Below are positions 10,866 to 21,146 of a stretch of DNA of 64,000 nucleotides, piece by piece (positions within the stretch are counted from its first letter, which is position 1; each line of letters begins with the position of its first letter). A model generated the notes under the pieces. It saw only the letters and a program-made list of their open reading frames with translations. It had not been told where the DNA came from and searched no databases. Source of the DNA: Dactylis glomerata (taxonomy: Eukaryota > Streptophyta > Magnoliopsida > Poales > Poaceae); contig QXEO01000413.1 in the NCBI GenBank assembly GCA_007115705.1, positions 868,001-932,000 on the forward strand, in the 5' to 3' direction. The position numbers were made by a program, and so were the translations under genes.

Positions 10866-12024
10866 TTTCTTGACCACACCTTACTCTTTTGTTTATTGTG
10901 TTTAGTTGCACCGCACATGTAGGGCGAGTCATTTTGCCATGTCTTGGCATAATGCATACCTATGTGTGCGACATCAGTAGACCTAATGTCATGATATCGG
11001 CCCTAGGATCTATCTTCACGGTGCCATGACATTTGTGCTTAACATAGGGGGAGCAATCCCTCGCCATTCATTTGCCTCCTTTGCTTATTGGTCCATTTAT
11101 TTGAGGTTTGTTGTTCTCTTAAGGTTCAAATCATGCCCCATGCTTCTTGTTTGCCTTTCACTACATTTTTCCATTTATTTGGGCATGATAGTACATATTT
11201 TATCTTCTTTTCTTGAAAAATGTGCATGCCAATTTTGTTTCGGCGTTTCCTATTGTTCTAGCCATGTCGGAGTGCAGCTCGGAGCAGCTCCGGATTCTAG
11301 TCCGGGCCAGACCGAAGCACAGCCCAGAGCCGCTCTGGCCCACTACGGCGTGACCGGTCCCCTTAAGGGTCGAGCTCTCCCTTGCCCTCTCCATCCGCCC
11401 CCACTCCGCCTCCCTCTCCACCCGCCCGCGCTAGGGTTTGCAGCAGCCGCCGTCACCGCCCCTCCTCACCCCCTTTCGCCGGTGCTCCCACCACTCCTCC
11501 CGCCCCTCCTACAAGCTCCTACCGTCTCCATTGCTTGCCCTTGGGTGTCCACCTGCCAAGGGCTTGCTAGCAGCTCTCCTCCACCGAGTTAGGGAAAGTA
11601 GGGCAATGTCATCGCACTTGGGTATTCCACCTCTCCTCCCCCTCCTCGATTTCTCCAATATTGCTCCCCATTCTTGAGAAATAGAGGTTTATAGGGTTAG
11701 CCTTGCTTGCTCATGGAGACCACCCATTTTTTCCCGTCCATAGTCTCCCCTAGCTAGCTCTACACCTTATGATGTTGTGAGTTCGTTTGAGGCTTTTTGG
11801 GGCTCTATGCACATCCCGGAGTACCACCTGGAGTCACTCTGGACCTTGCTCCGGCCAGCCCGGAGCAGGACCCAGAGCTGCTCCGGCCCGTACTCCGGCC
11901 TGCGCAGAGATGCCCCAACTTGCCTAATTCTGCACATCGTCCTTGTGTATTGCTTTTTGGACTCCTTCTCTTTGGCATGTACATTTATCCTTTGGTGTTT
12001 GTTTGGTTTTTTGCTTCTCCACAG
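10866..12024 (+). other. Pol-to-third-ORF spacer of the Copia element, with GC-rich leader and palindromes
   Basis: The spacer is non-coding and has three notable parts. At 11,271-11,340 and 11,850-11,900 there are GC-rich CCGGAGC/GCTCCGG inverted repeats related to those in the 3' LTR, including TCGGAGCAGCTCCGG at 11,279-11,293. At 11,370-11,600 there is a C-rich leader with CTAGGGTTT near 11,432 that resembles a plant 5' untranslated region. At 12,015-12,024 a pyrimidine-rich CTTCTCCACAG forms a good 3' splice site just before the third ORF. A similar arrangement precedes the third ORF of the right-hand Copia element. Confidence 0.5.
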
Positions 12025-12298
12025 GTGACAGTGATGACCGCCTTGAGACTCATGAAGCCCGTCGGAAGAGGAACATGTTCTGAAGCACCCCGAGTCCAGA
12101 GTGTTGCCTCCTAGGGATTCTAAGAAGCCCCTTCCTCCCGAAGCTTGTTCCCATGGCCGTGTGATGGTTCATACTCCCTTGGGAAGGGGAAGAGGCTGTG
12201 TTGGTGGCAGTTGCCCATGCACTGTGAGTGAGGCTGCCAGTGCCTCCAATGATGAAGATGAAGATGATGACAGTTCTGACAGTGTTGAGTTTGATGGG
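12025..12298 (+). pseudogene. 5' part of the env-like third ORF (left Copia)
   Basis: The sequence follows a CCACAG splice acceptor and carries an acidic stretch (SASNDEDEDDDSSDSVEFDG, ending at 12,298). The Tat/Retand element interrupts it exactly at the duplicated ATGGG. The continuation is at 21,147. Proteins encoded at this position in SIRE-lineage elements are called env-like because of position only; no envelope function is shown. There is a stop near 12,082 in one frame, so the ORF was already decaying or uses another frame. Confidence 0.45.
12294..12298. other. Target-site duplication ATGGG, left copy
   Basis: The five bases ATGGG directly before the 5' LTR are repeated exactly at 21,142-21,146 after the 3' LTR. 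This defines the ends of the Tat/Retand insertion. Confidence 0.9.
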
Positions 12299-12633
12299 TG
12301 ACAAGGGTATAATTACTAGAGCCCGTTAGTTGAGTACCCCTGAGGCCCGTTAAGCTAGGCCCAATTGTAATGATAGTCGAATATGAGTTATTACCGTATG
12401 TCGATATTTGTAATCTGTATCGAACCCTACTCGATCCTCGAGACCTGGCCACCTATATATAGGGGCCAGGAGGGGATGAGGTAGGGCAGATTGAAAGCAA
12501 GCCAGGTTGAACACCCAAGTTTACTTTCGATACACACCTATTTCGACTAACTTTACCTTCGAGTTCATCCGACGCCCTATTTCCCCGATCCTAAGTCCTT
12601 CATCTAGGACATTTGCCGAGTTAACCCTCGTCA
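12299..12633 (+). repeat. 5' LTR of the Tat/Retand element
   Basis: The LTR starts TGACAAGGG and ends CCCTCGTCA, 335 bp. A TATATATA box lies at 12,454-12,461 in the loop of a perfect 7-bp inverted repeat (CCTGGCC at 12,444-12,450, GGCCAGG at 12,464-12,470). Differences from the 3' LTR are a G/A near 12,321 and T/C or C/T changes near 12,477, 12,570 and 12,610. Confidence 0.92.
12454..12461 (+). promoter_or_regulatory. LTR TATA box within a hairpin
   Basis: TATATATA sits between two perfectly complementary 7-bp arms with a 13-nt loop. It is the likely RNA polymerase II core promoter for the element's genomic RNA. The same arrangement is present in the 3' LTR near 20,962-20,969. Confidence 0.6.
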
Positions 12634-12635
12634 AT

Positions 12636-12653
12636 TGGCGCCGACCGTGGGGA
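12636..12653 (+). other. Primer-binding site of the Tat/Retand element
   Basis: TGGCGCCGACCGTGGGGA begins two bases after the 5' LTR, the expected place for the tRNA primer. I do not assign the tRNA. Confidence 0.8.
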
Positions 12654-12670
12654 CTCTGGGCGTTGGAATC

Positions 12671-14569
12671 ATGAATTCGACGGCTTTTTTGCTTTTAGCC
12701 AACAGCAGTCCAGAAGTCGACGGGAGTCAAGAGGTAGAACTAACAATTGGAAGTTTGAGCATCTTCATTGGGCCGTCGGGTTCCTCTCGCCTTTCGGATC
12801 CGACGAAACAAGATCAAGATCCGTCGGCACAAGAACCCGAAACAAAGGAAGCATTGGAATCATCAGAAGGCTCCTCCAGCGAGGTAAACTCGCCGGTCAG
12901 CTTAGAAAAAGCATTAATCGCAGAAAGCGACGAAATTCAGGAAAAATTCGACTCAGAAGAAAAAGCGTGTCAGATGCACAACAACGCAAAGGACTTCGCC
13001 GTAGGAAGCAGCGGCGTCTCCAAAGTACATCAGCTATGCGTTATTATCACTGAAGCAGAGGAAGGAAACAACAGCGAAGAGAGTAAAAGGGTCGACAGGC
13101 AAGTCGACAAAGTGAAAAATCACAACAAAAAGGAAAAAGAGAAAGTCCATGTCTCGGCTGGTGAATGGAGGATGATTACATCAGCCATTAATCATGGTAC
13201 AGAAGTACCCGAGGGATCGCGAAGGGAAGTTCTAATGGGATATCAGTATGCACTATACCAACACAAGAAGAAACTAAGGGAGGAAAGAGACATGATATTT
13301 CAAGACAACAACAGCATATCAAGGGAAGAATACTGGGAAGACTATAGTGAAGACTCAGAATATAGCAGAGAGATGCGTGGAGATCCAAAGCACAGAAGGG
13401 GGGCAACAGCACGCAACAGAGAAGAGGGGTACTCGAGGAGCTCCACCCCACAGTTAGAAGAGGAGGAAGATGACCTGATACAAAAAACGCCAGAGGCGGC
13501 ATTAGCAGCAGCACAAGCGTATTTACTAGCCACAAGACCAGAGCATGGGGACCCACGAGAAGATATGCACCGAGCCGCGATACGAAGCCTCGGAATAGTA
13601 GAAGGTAAAATCAGGGAGCAAGCCCCAGAGATGAAGTCGACAAGCTACAAGAGAAGTGGCAAGGAGAAGTTCAGGTACAAGTACTCAAACAATGACTATA
13701 GTGAATCATCAGAAGAGAAAAAGCGACAGAAAAGGAAGGAGGATGCAAGGAGTATAATAGCACAAGCTCGAGTAGATAAATCACGGCATGCTTGGAGAGA
13801 AGAAAATTACGAAGACGATGATAAAGATATAGGTGCGTTATGCTTTACCCGCAGGGTTCGCAAAACGCAAGTACTCAAAGGATTTAAACTACCCCACGAT
13901 CAGAGCAAGTACGACGGGTCGCAGGAACCCACCTTATGGCTATCAGATTATCTGCAGGCAGTGCAGATATTAGGAGAGACAAAGGCGACTGCAATGCAAA
14001 GTTTGCAGCTGCACCTCACCGGCGCCGCCCGGTCCTGGTTGAACACCCTACCCGACGAATCCATTGGAAGCTGGGGGGAACTCGAAAGTCAATTCGCAAG
14101 AAATTTTCGTTCCACCTACAAGCGCCCAGCATCACTGGAAGAAGTTAAAGCATGTGTGCAGAAGAAAGGCGAAACGCTACGATCTTATATACAACGCTGG
14201 AGTATAATTAAAAATTCAGCAGAAGACGTCTCCGACGAACGAGCAATAGACGCTTTTTCGTAAGGACTTTGTCGCTCAGATCTTGTGGAAGAAATAGGAA
14301 GAACAAGACCTACGACAGTAGCTGAGTTGATGGAACAAGCCAACAAATTCGCCGATGGAGAAGACGCGTATAATAATAAAAGAGGGCGCTCGCCAGAAGT
14401 CGACAGAACAAGTCGACAAAGGAGACGATACCGAAGCGGGGGTAACCAAGGAAGGCGAAATTAGATAGCCGCAGGTTATATACTAGAAGAAGAGGAAGGG
14501 TACGAAAGTAAGAGGTTTCAGGCAAAAGGAACAGAAAAGTCAAGATACTCTGGTCCTTCGGCTGAGGAT
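12671..14569 (+). pseudogene. gag of the Tat/Retand element, interrupted by two stops
   Basis: The first in-frame ATG after the primer-binding site is at 12,671. The first 300 or so codons are acidic and charged low-complexity sequence. The retrotransposon gag core follows, with FKLPHDQSKYDGSQEPTLWL, LTGAARSWLNTLPDESI and ARNFRSTYKRPASLEEVKAC. The frame stops at 14,261-14,263 (TAA) just after AIDAFS, continues in the same frame through LVEEIGRTRPTTVAELMEQA, and meets a TAG near 14,464, probably CAG to TAG. The region then runs into protease. The capsid would have packaged element RNA in the cytoplasm. This copy can make only a truncated gag. Confidence 0.8.
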
Positions 14570-15571
14570 ATGCTATACGGACCTTGTCGAATCCACTACG
14601 CGTATCTCGACGGGAAAATGGTCTCAAATCACCAGATGAAGGATTGCAGAACATTCCTAAGGTTGCAAGGTGCCATGGGCTCGAGTCAAGAAGGAAGGCA
14701 AGGAGAAAAACGTAGAAGTCAAGGGTATCAAACTCAAAGGTTATCAAAGCATCTAGAGTCAAAAGTGTACATGTCAGCCATGATTCAACCGGTGCCCAAG
14801 TCGAAAAAAGAGCGAAAGAGCATATCCAGGCAAGTGAACCTAGCAATATCGTCACCACCAGCTACCACAGAGTACCTACGATGGTCAGAGCAACCAGTCA
14901 AGTTTAGTAGAGCGGATCACCCACGGAAAGTTCCTAGGCCGGGCCACTCGCCCATGGTTCTAAAAGCGCAAATAGGAGGATACGACATCGGAAGAGCGTT
15001 CATGGATGCAGGGAGCGGCATAAACTTAATATATGCTAGAACACTAAAGGCTATGTGCATATCACCGACGAGTCTGAAGCCAACAGATTGCTCTTTCCAC
15101 GGGATAGTACCAGGAGCAGCAAACTACCCTTTGGGAAGAATAGAACTCGATGTCTGCTTTGGTAGCAGCGAAAACTATAGAAGAGAGAAACTGGAGTTCG
15201 AAGTTATGGATTGGCCGTCACAATATCATGCAATCCTGGGGCGCCCAGCATTTGCAAAATTCATGGCAGTACCGCACTACGCGTATCTCACGTTAAAAAT
15301 TCCAGGGCCCAAAGGAACAATCACAGTACAAGGGAGCTTTGAAGTAGCCAACACATGCGACAGAGAATTCAACAAGATGGCACAAACCTTCGGCATGACA
15401 GCAGAATACGAGAGGTTAAAAGGAGAAACAGATCATAACGTGCTACCCGACGTTGGACGATCCCTGCCAGATAAGGCTTTCGAAACAACGCAGGATTCAA
15501 AGAAAATACAGGTCCACCCTACGGACCCAAACAAGACAACATCAATTGCGGTGAACTTGGATCCCGCATAG
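14570..15571 (+). pseudogene. Protease region of the Tat/Retand polyprotein
   Basis: In the same frame as gag and RT. The retropepsin-like segment is VLKAQIGGYDIGRAFMDAGS with the active-site-like DAGS followed by GINLIYA, and later HAILGRPAFAKFMAVPHYAY. The frame ends at a TAG (15,569-15,571) where the unbroken coding pattern continues directly downstream (EGALVEFLREC), consistent with a CAG to TAG change. The region would cleave gag-pol into mature parts. It is part of one long polyprotein frame and is not a separate gene. Confidence 0.8.
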
Positions 15572-18325
15572 GAAGGCGCGCTCGTCGAGTTCCTCCGTGA
15601 GTGCTGGGAAATCTTCGCCTGGTGTCCATCGGACATGCCAGGGGTTCCCAGGGAACTCGTCGAGCACGCACTAAATGTAGACCCCAAGGCGAAACCAGTC
15701 AAGCAACCACTGCGACGATTCGATGAACCCAAGAGGAAGGCAATAGCGTCAGAATTGCACAGATTAGAAAGTGCTGGATTTATCAGAGAGATCAAAACTT
15801 CGAGTTGGGTGTCGAACCCAGTAATAGTACCCAAGAAGAACACAGACGTACAAAGAGTATGTGTCGACTACACATCTCTTAATAAGCATTGTCCAAAGGA
15901 TCCCTTCCCTTTACCCCGCATCGATCAAATAATCGATTCAACAGCGGGCTGCGCAAGGCTTTCCTTTCTGGATGCATATTCTGGCTATAACCAGATCAAG
16001 CTGAAGATAGAGGACAAGGAAAAAACGGCCTTCATCACACCGTATGGGGTGTTTTGCTACCAAGTGATGCCATTCGGCCTAAAAAATGCAGGAGCAACTT
16101 ATCAAAGGATGATGCAAAGTTGCCTCGGGAGCCAAATAGGGCGCAACATACAAGTCTACATTGATGATGTAGTCATCACTACAAGAGAGGAGAAATCTTT
16201 AATCGGCGACTTGACAGAAACATTCGACAACCTGAACAAGTTCAAGCTTAAGCTGAACCCGACAAAGTGTTCCTTCGGAGTTTCAGCAGGACAACTTTTG
16301 GGATTCTTGGTATCAGCGCGAGGAATAGAGGCAAATCCAGAGAAAATTCAAGCAATTCTAACAATGGGGAAACCCACGAAACTCCACGACATACAGAAAT
16401 TAGTAGGACGAGTCGCGGCATTAAGTCGTTTCGTTGCTCGACTAGGGGAGAAAGCACTTCCTTTTTATGCACTTATGAAGAAGTCAGACGACAAATTTGA
16501 GTGGACAGAAGAAGCAGACGCAGCGTTCGCGCAATTGAAGAAAGTGCTCTCCACGCCGCCAGTGCTGGTCGCACCTAAAGAAAAAGAGCCACTACTACTG
16601 TACATCGCCGCAACCCATCAGGTGGTAAGTACAGTTCTAGTAGTCGAAAGAAGTGAAGAAGGCAAAGCTCATGGCGTCCAGAGACCGGTGTATTTCATCA
16701 GCGAAGTGCTATCTCCAACCAAACAGAGGTACCCGCATTATCAGAAGCTGGCGTACAGTGTCTTCACTACTGCACGAAAATTACGACAGTATTTTACTGT
16801 GCACCCAATTATAGTGGTCAATGAAGCACCACTATCGAACATATTGAACAACCCTTTAGCAACAGGCCGAGTCTCTTTGTGGGGAATCGAGTTATCTCCC
16901 ATGGACATCACGTACGAAAAAAGGAAGGCGATCAAGTCACAAATTTTGCCAGATTTTACAGCAGAGTGGCTCGAGCTGCAAAGCACGGGACCACCAGATT
17001 TATCGAGTACTTGGACAATGTACTTCGATGGTTCAAAGCGAGTCCAAGGAGCAGGCGCAGGAGTAGTATTAATATCGCCTCATGGCGACAAGTTAAAGTA
17101 TGTCTTACGGATGAGCTTCCCGCAGGCTTCTAACAATGAAGCGGAGTACGAGGCTTTGTTGCATGGAATGAAGATGGCTAAAGCTTGTGGAGCAACTCGC
17201 CTAAAGATATTTGGAGATTCTAACCTTGTTGTCCAGCAAGTTATGAACAGGTGTGACTCAATCAATGACAGCATGATGGCCTACAAGAATTTGTACCATT
17301 ATCTAGAAGGAACGTTCGATGGATGCGAAGTCTCTCACGTCAGCAGGAACAGCAATGAGGAAGCCGACACTTTAGCAAATATTGGATCACAATGCTTACC
17401 TGTGCCATCCGGAGTATTTTGGGAAGAAATAGCGGAAAGGTCAATAAAAAGTGCTAAAAGTTCGACTACCACGACAGGCTCGGGGGCTATGACAGAGCTA
17501 GAGGAGGTCATGATGATAGAAGAAACATGGATGCAGCCATATATTGCGTACATAATAAATAAAAAGCTACCAGAAGATGCAGTGGAGGCTAAGAAGATAA
17601 CCCGAAGAGCGAAAGCGTTTGTCGTGATTGAAGGAAAACTATACAAGAAAAGCATTACAGGCGTTTTACAACGCTGTGTCACACCCCAGGAAGGGCAAAC
17701 AATATTGAAAGACATACACGGCGGAATATGTGGCCATCACGCCAGCAGCAGAGCAATAGCGGCAAAAGCTTTTCGAGCGGGATTCTATTGGCTAACAGCC
17801 ATCGAAGACGCGAAAGATATAGTTCGAAAGTGTGAAGCATGTCAAAGGTTTGCATCCAGACCACATGCACCAGCAGCGGAGCTACAAACAATACCATTAT
17901 CCTGGCCCTTCGCACAATGGGGACTCGACATGGTGGGAAAGTTGCACAAATCTTGGCCAGGAGGGCATGTCTATATGTTAGTGGCAGTCGATAAATTCAC
18001 CAAATGGGTAGAAGCGGCCCCAGTAACAACTCAAGACTCTACAGCAGCAATCAGTTTCATCAAGTCGATAGTTTTTCGTTTTGGTGTACCACACAGCATC
18101 ATCACAGACAACGGGACAAATTTTACTTCAAAAGAATTCAGAAGTTACTGCGAAGGATTGGGAATCAAGCTTAAATTCGCATCTGTGGCGCACCCGAAGA
18201 CAAACGGGCAAGTCGAAAAAGCCAATGGCCTGATAAGTAATGGAATAAAAAAGAGGCTTTTAGCACCTCTCGAGAAGGCCAAGAGCGCTTGGGTTGAAGA
18301 ATTCCCTCCGTTCTTTGGAGCCTAA
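15572..18325 (+). pseudogene. Reverse transcriptase, RNase H, second RNase H and integrase of the Tat/Retand element
   Basis: An 896-codon open stretch starts at ATG 15,635. Counting from there, RT spans about 35-200 with FLDAYSGYNQI and the active site YIDD at 175-178 (16,157-16,168). RNase H is at about 318-445. A second, gypsy-archaeal-type RNase H is at 458-585, with YFDGS, NEAEYEAL, FGDSN and EEADTLA. The integrase zinc finger is at 693-736 (H-H-C-C, ending KCEACQRF), and its core has D764, D825 and E861 with D35E spacing. All catalytic residues are retained. A one-base frameshift near 18,310 ends the frame inside integrase. Confidence 0.88.
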
Positions 18326-18765
18326 GAACTACGCCCAATGCAGCAACTCAAGAAACTCCTTTCTTCCTGGTCCATGGCGCAGAAGCCGTGCTTCCAGTCG
18401 AAGTTACGCACGAGGCTCCAAGAGTGACAGCATATGACGAGGCGACATCAACAGAAGCATTACAAGACGACGTTGATGCGCTAGATGAAGCAAGAGACAA
18501 AGCATTAGAAAGGGCTACGCAATATCAACAAAGTCTACGAAACTACCACAGTAGTCGAGTTCGTCCACGATCCTTCGTGGTGGAAGACCTTGTTTTGCGA
18601 CTTAGGCAAGACAGCCACGGCAAATTGGAGTCCCCTTGGGTGGGACCTTACATCGTCACTGAAGTAATACCAGGAGGAGCATATCGACTACAAGACAAGA
18701 AAACTGGGAAGGACGAGAGCAACCCGTGGAATGCAGAACAGCTACGACGTTTTTACGCGTAGACT
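18313..18765 (+). pseudogene. Integrase C-terminus after the frameshift
   Basis: After the one-base shift the frame reads LRTTPNAATQETPFFLVHGA, then AVLPVEVTHEAPRV, and near the end SPWVGPYIVTEVIPGGAYRL and NPWNAEQLRRFYA before a stop at 18,763-18,765. This is the usual C-terminal end of Tat-lineage integrase, which contacts DNA. It is needed for a complete protein but is out of frame with the core here. Confidence 0.8.
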
Positions 18766-19199
18766 AATATATAGTATCAATAAATTCGAGTTAGCCTTCT
18801 GGACCCAGAACATAAGGCCACAGGTCGGGTTCTTTGGGTTGGACTCGACAAAATTGTAGAATTATTTTTTACTTCTTCGCTCGGGGGCTCCAACCCCCTG
18901 GGTCGTGCGAAAGGAATTCTTATGGCAAGTTGGAGGGTTTTCCTTCACTATAAGGTTGTTTACACAACCCGATAAATACAGAGAAAATTTGGTTCATAAA
19001 AAGAACCCGATATTATCCTTACATTTATTGGTTCGCAAAGAATCCGACATATGGAAAGCGTATCTCAGAACATGACTTGTTCTCATGGTATTAGTAAACG
19101 ATATCGACACAAAGTGCGAATATTTATTGCAAATATCATTGCAGGAAGGACATTGTCAAACGAAATTACATGGATAACAGATCCTAATAAAAGAGGGCT
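18766..19199. other. Tat/Retand spacer between pol and the antisense gene
   Basis: This 434-bp non-coding stretch contains CGCTCGGGGGCTCC near 18,879, resembling the true polypurine tract before the 3' LTR. It may also hold the 3' untranslated region of the antisense gene. No ORF or repeat stands out. Confidence 0.4.
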
Positions 19200-19769
19200 T
19201 CAAGCTTCATACTCCTTCTGGCAAAGAGTGCCATTATAGATCTTCACGTCAAACTTCGACGTACCGACGTGGAAGTCGAATGCCATGATGAAGCCCTGAT
19301 GGATGTCGTGGTCCTCCACAAATTGCGACCAGCCACCTCTGAAGTACTGCTCGCCGTCGCCATCATACCACACCTCCACCTCATAGGGGATGCCACCGCC
19401 AGACTGTTCACAAAGAACCGCCTCTCGCAGTTCGCGGCCATCCATAAACTTCGTGAAATCTAGCGGCAAGCGCTGAATCTCACGGCACTGCGCCATGGCA
19501 ATGCAAAGGAAAGAAAAGATACGGGGAGGTGCAGAAGGAGCAGCTGGAGCAGCAGATGGAGGAGCGGTTGGACCTGGAGTGACGTTAGTCACTTTGGGTT
19601 TGTTCTTACTACCAGGTGGGCGGCCGGGACGGCGCTTCGCCGGAGCATCTGACGAAGTCCCTGCGGCGGCCGGCGCGGTGTTCTTATTCTTGCTGCCGCG
19701 AGGGCGACCCCGACCTCGTGGTGCCGCCGGGGAACCAAGGTTCAGACGGGAGCCTGCAGCATCTGCCAT
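19200..19769 (-). CDS. Antisense AT-hook plus B3-domain protein carried by the retrotransposon
   Basis: This intact 189-aa ORF lies on the strand opposite gag-pol, between pol and the 3' LTR. Residues 18-24 (RGRGRPR) and 46-53 (RRPGRPPG) are AT-hooks, each followed by GSKNK, which bind AT-rich minor grooves. Residues about 84-185 match the plant B3 DNA-binding fold in pattern: LPLDFTKFMD, then YEVEVWYDGD, YFRGGWSQFVEDHDIHQG and an FDV strand. B3 domains are plant transcription-factor domains. I infer a DNA- or chromatin-binding protein in the nucleus. The ATG at 19,769 follows a plant-like promoter. Unlike gag-pol, which has four lesions, this ORF has none. Additional and sometimes antisense ORFs are known in Tat-lineage elements; an AT-hook/B3 combination is one I cannot place. 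Confidence 0.75.
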   Translation of the reverse strand: MADAAGSRLNLGSPAAPRGRGRPRGSKNKNTAPAAAGTSSDAPAKRRPGRPPGSKNKPKVTNVTPGPTAPPSAAPAAPSAPPRIFSFLCIAMAQCREIQRLPLDFTKFMDGRELREAVLCEQSGGGIPYEVEVWYDGDGEQYFRGGWSQFVEDHDIHQGFIMAFDFHVGTSKFDVKIYNGTLCQKEYEA

Positions 19770-19899
19770 GAGTACGAGAGAGAAACCTCAGAAAAACCCT
19801 AGATGGAGGAGAGAAGATGATACGGCGGAGGAAAGGATCTGATTAGGGTTTTTATCCTTACGAGATGGTGCTTTATTTATAAGCGCGTATTATTGGGCC
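19770..19899 (-). promoter_or_regulatory. Promoter and 5' leader of the antisense AT-hook/B3 gene
   Basis: Reading the minus strand toward the ATG there is a GGCCCA (site II type, 19,894-19,899), a TATAAATA box (19,874-19,881), a telo-box AAACCCTAA (19,843-19,851), CT-rich leader sequence and a second CTAGGGTTT near 19,794-19,802. TATA to ATG is about 105 bp. Site II plus telo-box pairs are common in promoters of plant genes active in growing cells. This independent promoter suggests the antisense gene is not expressed from the LTR. Confidence 0.6.
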
Positions 19900-20792
19900 C
19901 CCGTGCTACAGCGCAGCCCACAAACAAATTTTAAGCAGGAGTTAAATTCTGCGTACAGCAGACGATAATATCAATAAAGAAAAACAAGACAGGAGACTAT
20001 GATCGTGCGATATGGAAACCTCGACTTGGACTCGGGGGCTCGTCAAATAGTAAAAGGTCCACAGTAGAAAGAAGAGCTGAACTTTGAGCCTATGCTTGAC
20101 TACAAGTTGCCAAACATAGCCTCGGGGGCTACTCCCATCGGGAGCGCTGAGCGCGCACCCGATAGAGATGAAATAGTCAATATTGAAATTGCAGGAGGAT
20201 AAGCATACAAAACTTCGACTACATAATCGACAAATTGGAGAAGTGTTACTCCCACCGGGAGCGAGTTTTATGGTTGTAGAAACCCGAATATTTTCAGTCA
20301 AACTTTGACTGCGACATAAGATTCTCAAGTTGCGTTATCGCAACGAAACTCGAATGCCGTGATTTATCACGAAGGTAAGACCCCGGGATCCGTCCTGTGT
20401 GGCCTGGTATACGCACATGGATGCGCTCTGCTGGTATGTATCCGTGTCTACGACGCGAAGAAAATCCTGGTGGACGCACTGGGTACCCCAAGAACCACTG
20501 GGACTCATTTTTTGTAAGTCCTAAATGAGGCAAAGTGTGAGTTTGACCGGTATCCCGAATTCAAGTCCAAGGGGATTGAATTTGAAGTAGGTGACAAGTA
20601 TCTGTTCCGGCAGTTAACTGACCTCTTGATCCGTCAGAGTTGTCAGGCTTGTTCATCGAGACCCCTTGCGAGCAAATTATCATCGATATAAGTCGAAAGA
20701 CCAAGTCGAAGATTTGAAGATAAAGCCGAAGAATTGATCAAGTCGAAGATTTGAAGATTAGAGATTCAACCTGAATCTGCAATTCTGGTAGA
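19900..20792. other. Tat/Retand 3' spacer
   Basis: This is a non-coding spacer between the antisense promoter and the polypurine tract. It has several TCGGGGGCT-type purine-rich blocks (near 20,030 and 20,122), imperfect ACTCCCAYCGGGAGCG units (near 20,131 and 20,249) and AGTCGAAG-rich repeats near 20,690-20,760. No ORF is supported. Confidence 0.45.
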
Positions 20793-20806
20793 ATCTCAGG
20801 GGCTAC
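20793..20806 (+). other. Polypurine tract of the Tat/Retand element
   Basis: ATCTCAGGGGCTAC directly precedes the 3' LTR's TGACAAGGG. It is the expected primer site for plus-strand DNA synthesis, although shorter and less pure than in many elements. Confidence 0.6.
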
Positions 20807-21141
20807 TGACAAGGGTATAATTACTAGAACCCGTTAGTTGAGTACCCCTGAGGCCCGTTAAGCTAGGCCCAATTGTAATGATAGTCGAATATGAGTTATT
20901 ACCGTATGTCGATATTTGTAATCTGTATCGAACCCTACTCGATCCTCGAGACCTGGCCACCTATATATAGGGGCCAGGAGGGGACGAGGTAGGGCAGATT
21001 GAAAGCAAGCCAGGTTGAACACCCAAGTTTACTTTCGATACACACCTATTTCGACTAACTTTACCTTCGAGTTCATCTGACGCCCTATTTCCCCGATCCT
21101 AAGTCCTTCATCTAGGATATTTGCCGAGTTAACCCTCGTCA
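20807..21141 (+). repeat. 3' LTR of the Tat/Retand element
   Basis: It is 335 bp, the same length as the 5' LTR, with four transition differences by eye. It starts TGACAAGGG and ends CCTCGTCA, followed by the duplicated ATGGG at 21,142-21,146. Confidence 0.92.
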
Positions 21142-21146
21142 ATGGG
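21142..21146. other. Target-site duplication ATGGG, right copy
   Basis: An exact copy of 12,294-12,298. Removing one copy and the element rejoins the Copia third ORF. Confidence 0.9.

Larger units (their letters stand above)
12299..21141 (+). mobile_element. Nearly complete Tat/Retand-type Ty3/Gypsy retrotransposon
   Basis: The element is 8,843 bp with two 335-bp LTRs, a 5-bp duplication (ATGGG), a primer-binding site, one gag-pol reading frame, a second RNase H domain between RNase H and integrase (characteristic of the Tat lineage), an antisense gene and a polypurine tract. The LTRs differ at four sites by eye, all transitions, about 1.2 percent. With the commonly used rate of 1.3e-8 substitutions per site per year this suggests roughly half a million years since insertion. 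Three in-frame stops (14,261; about 14,464; 15,569) and one frameshift (about 18,310) inactivate gag-pol. Confidence 0.9.
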
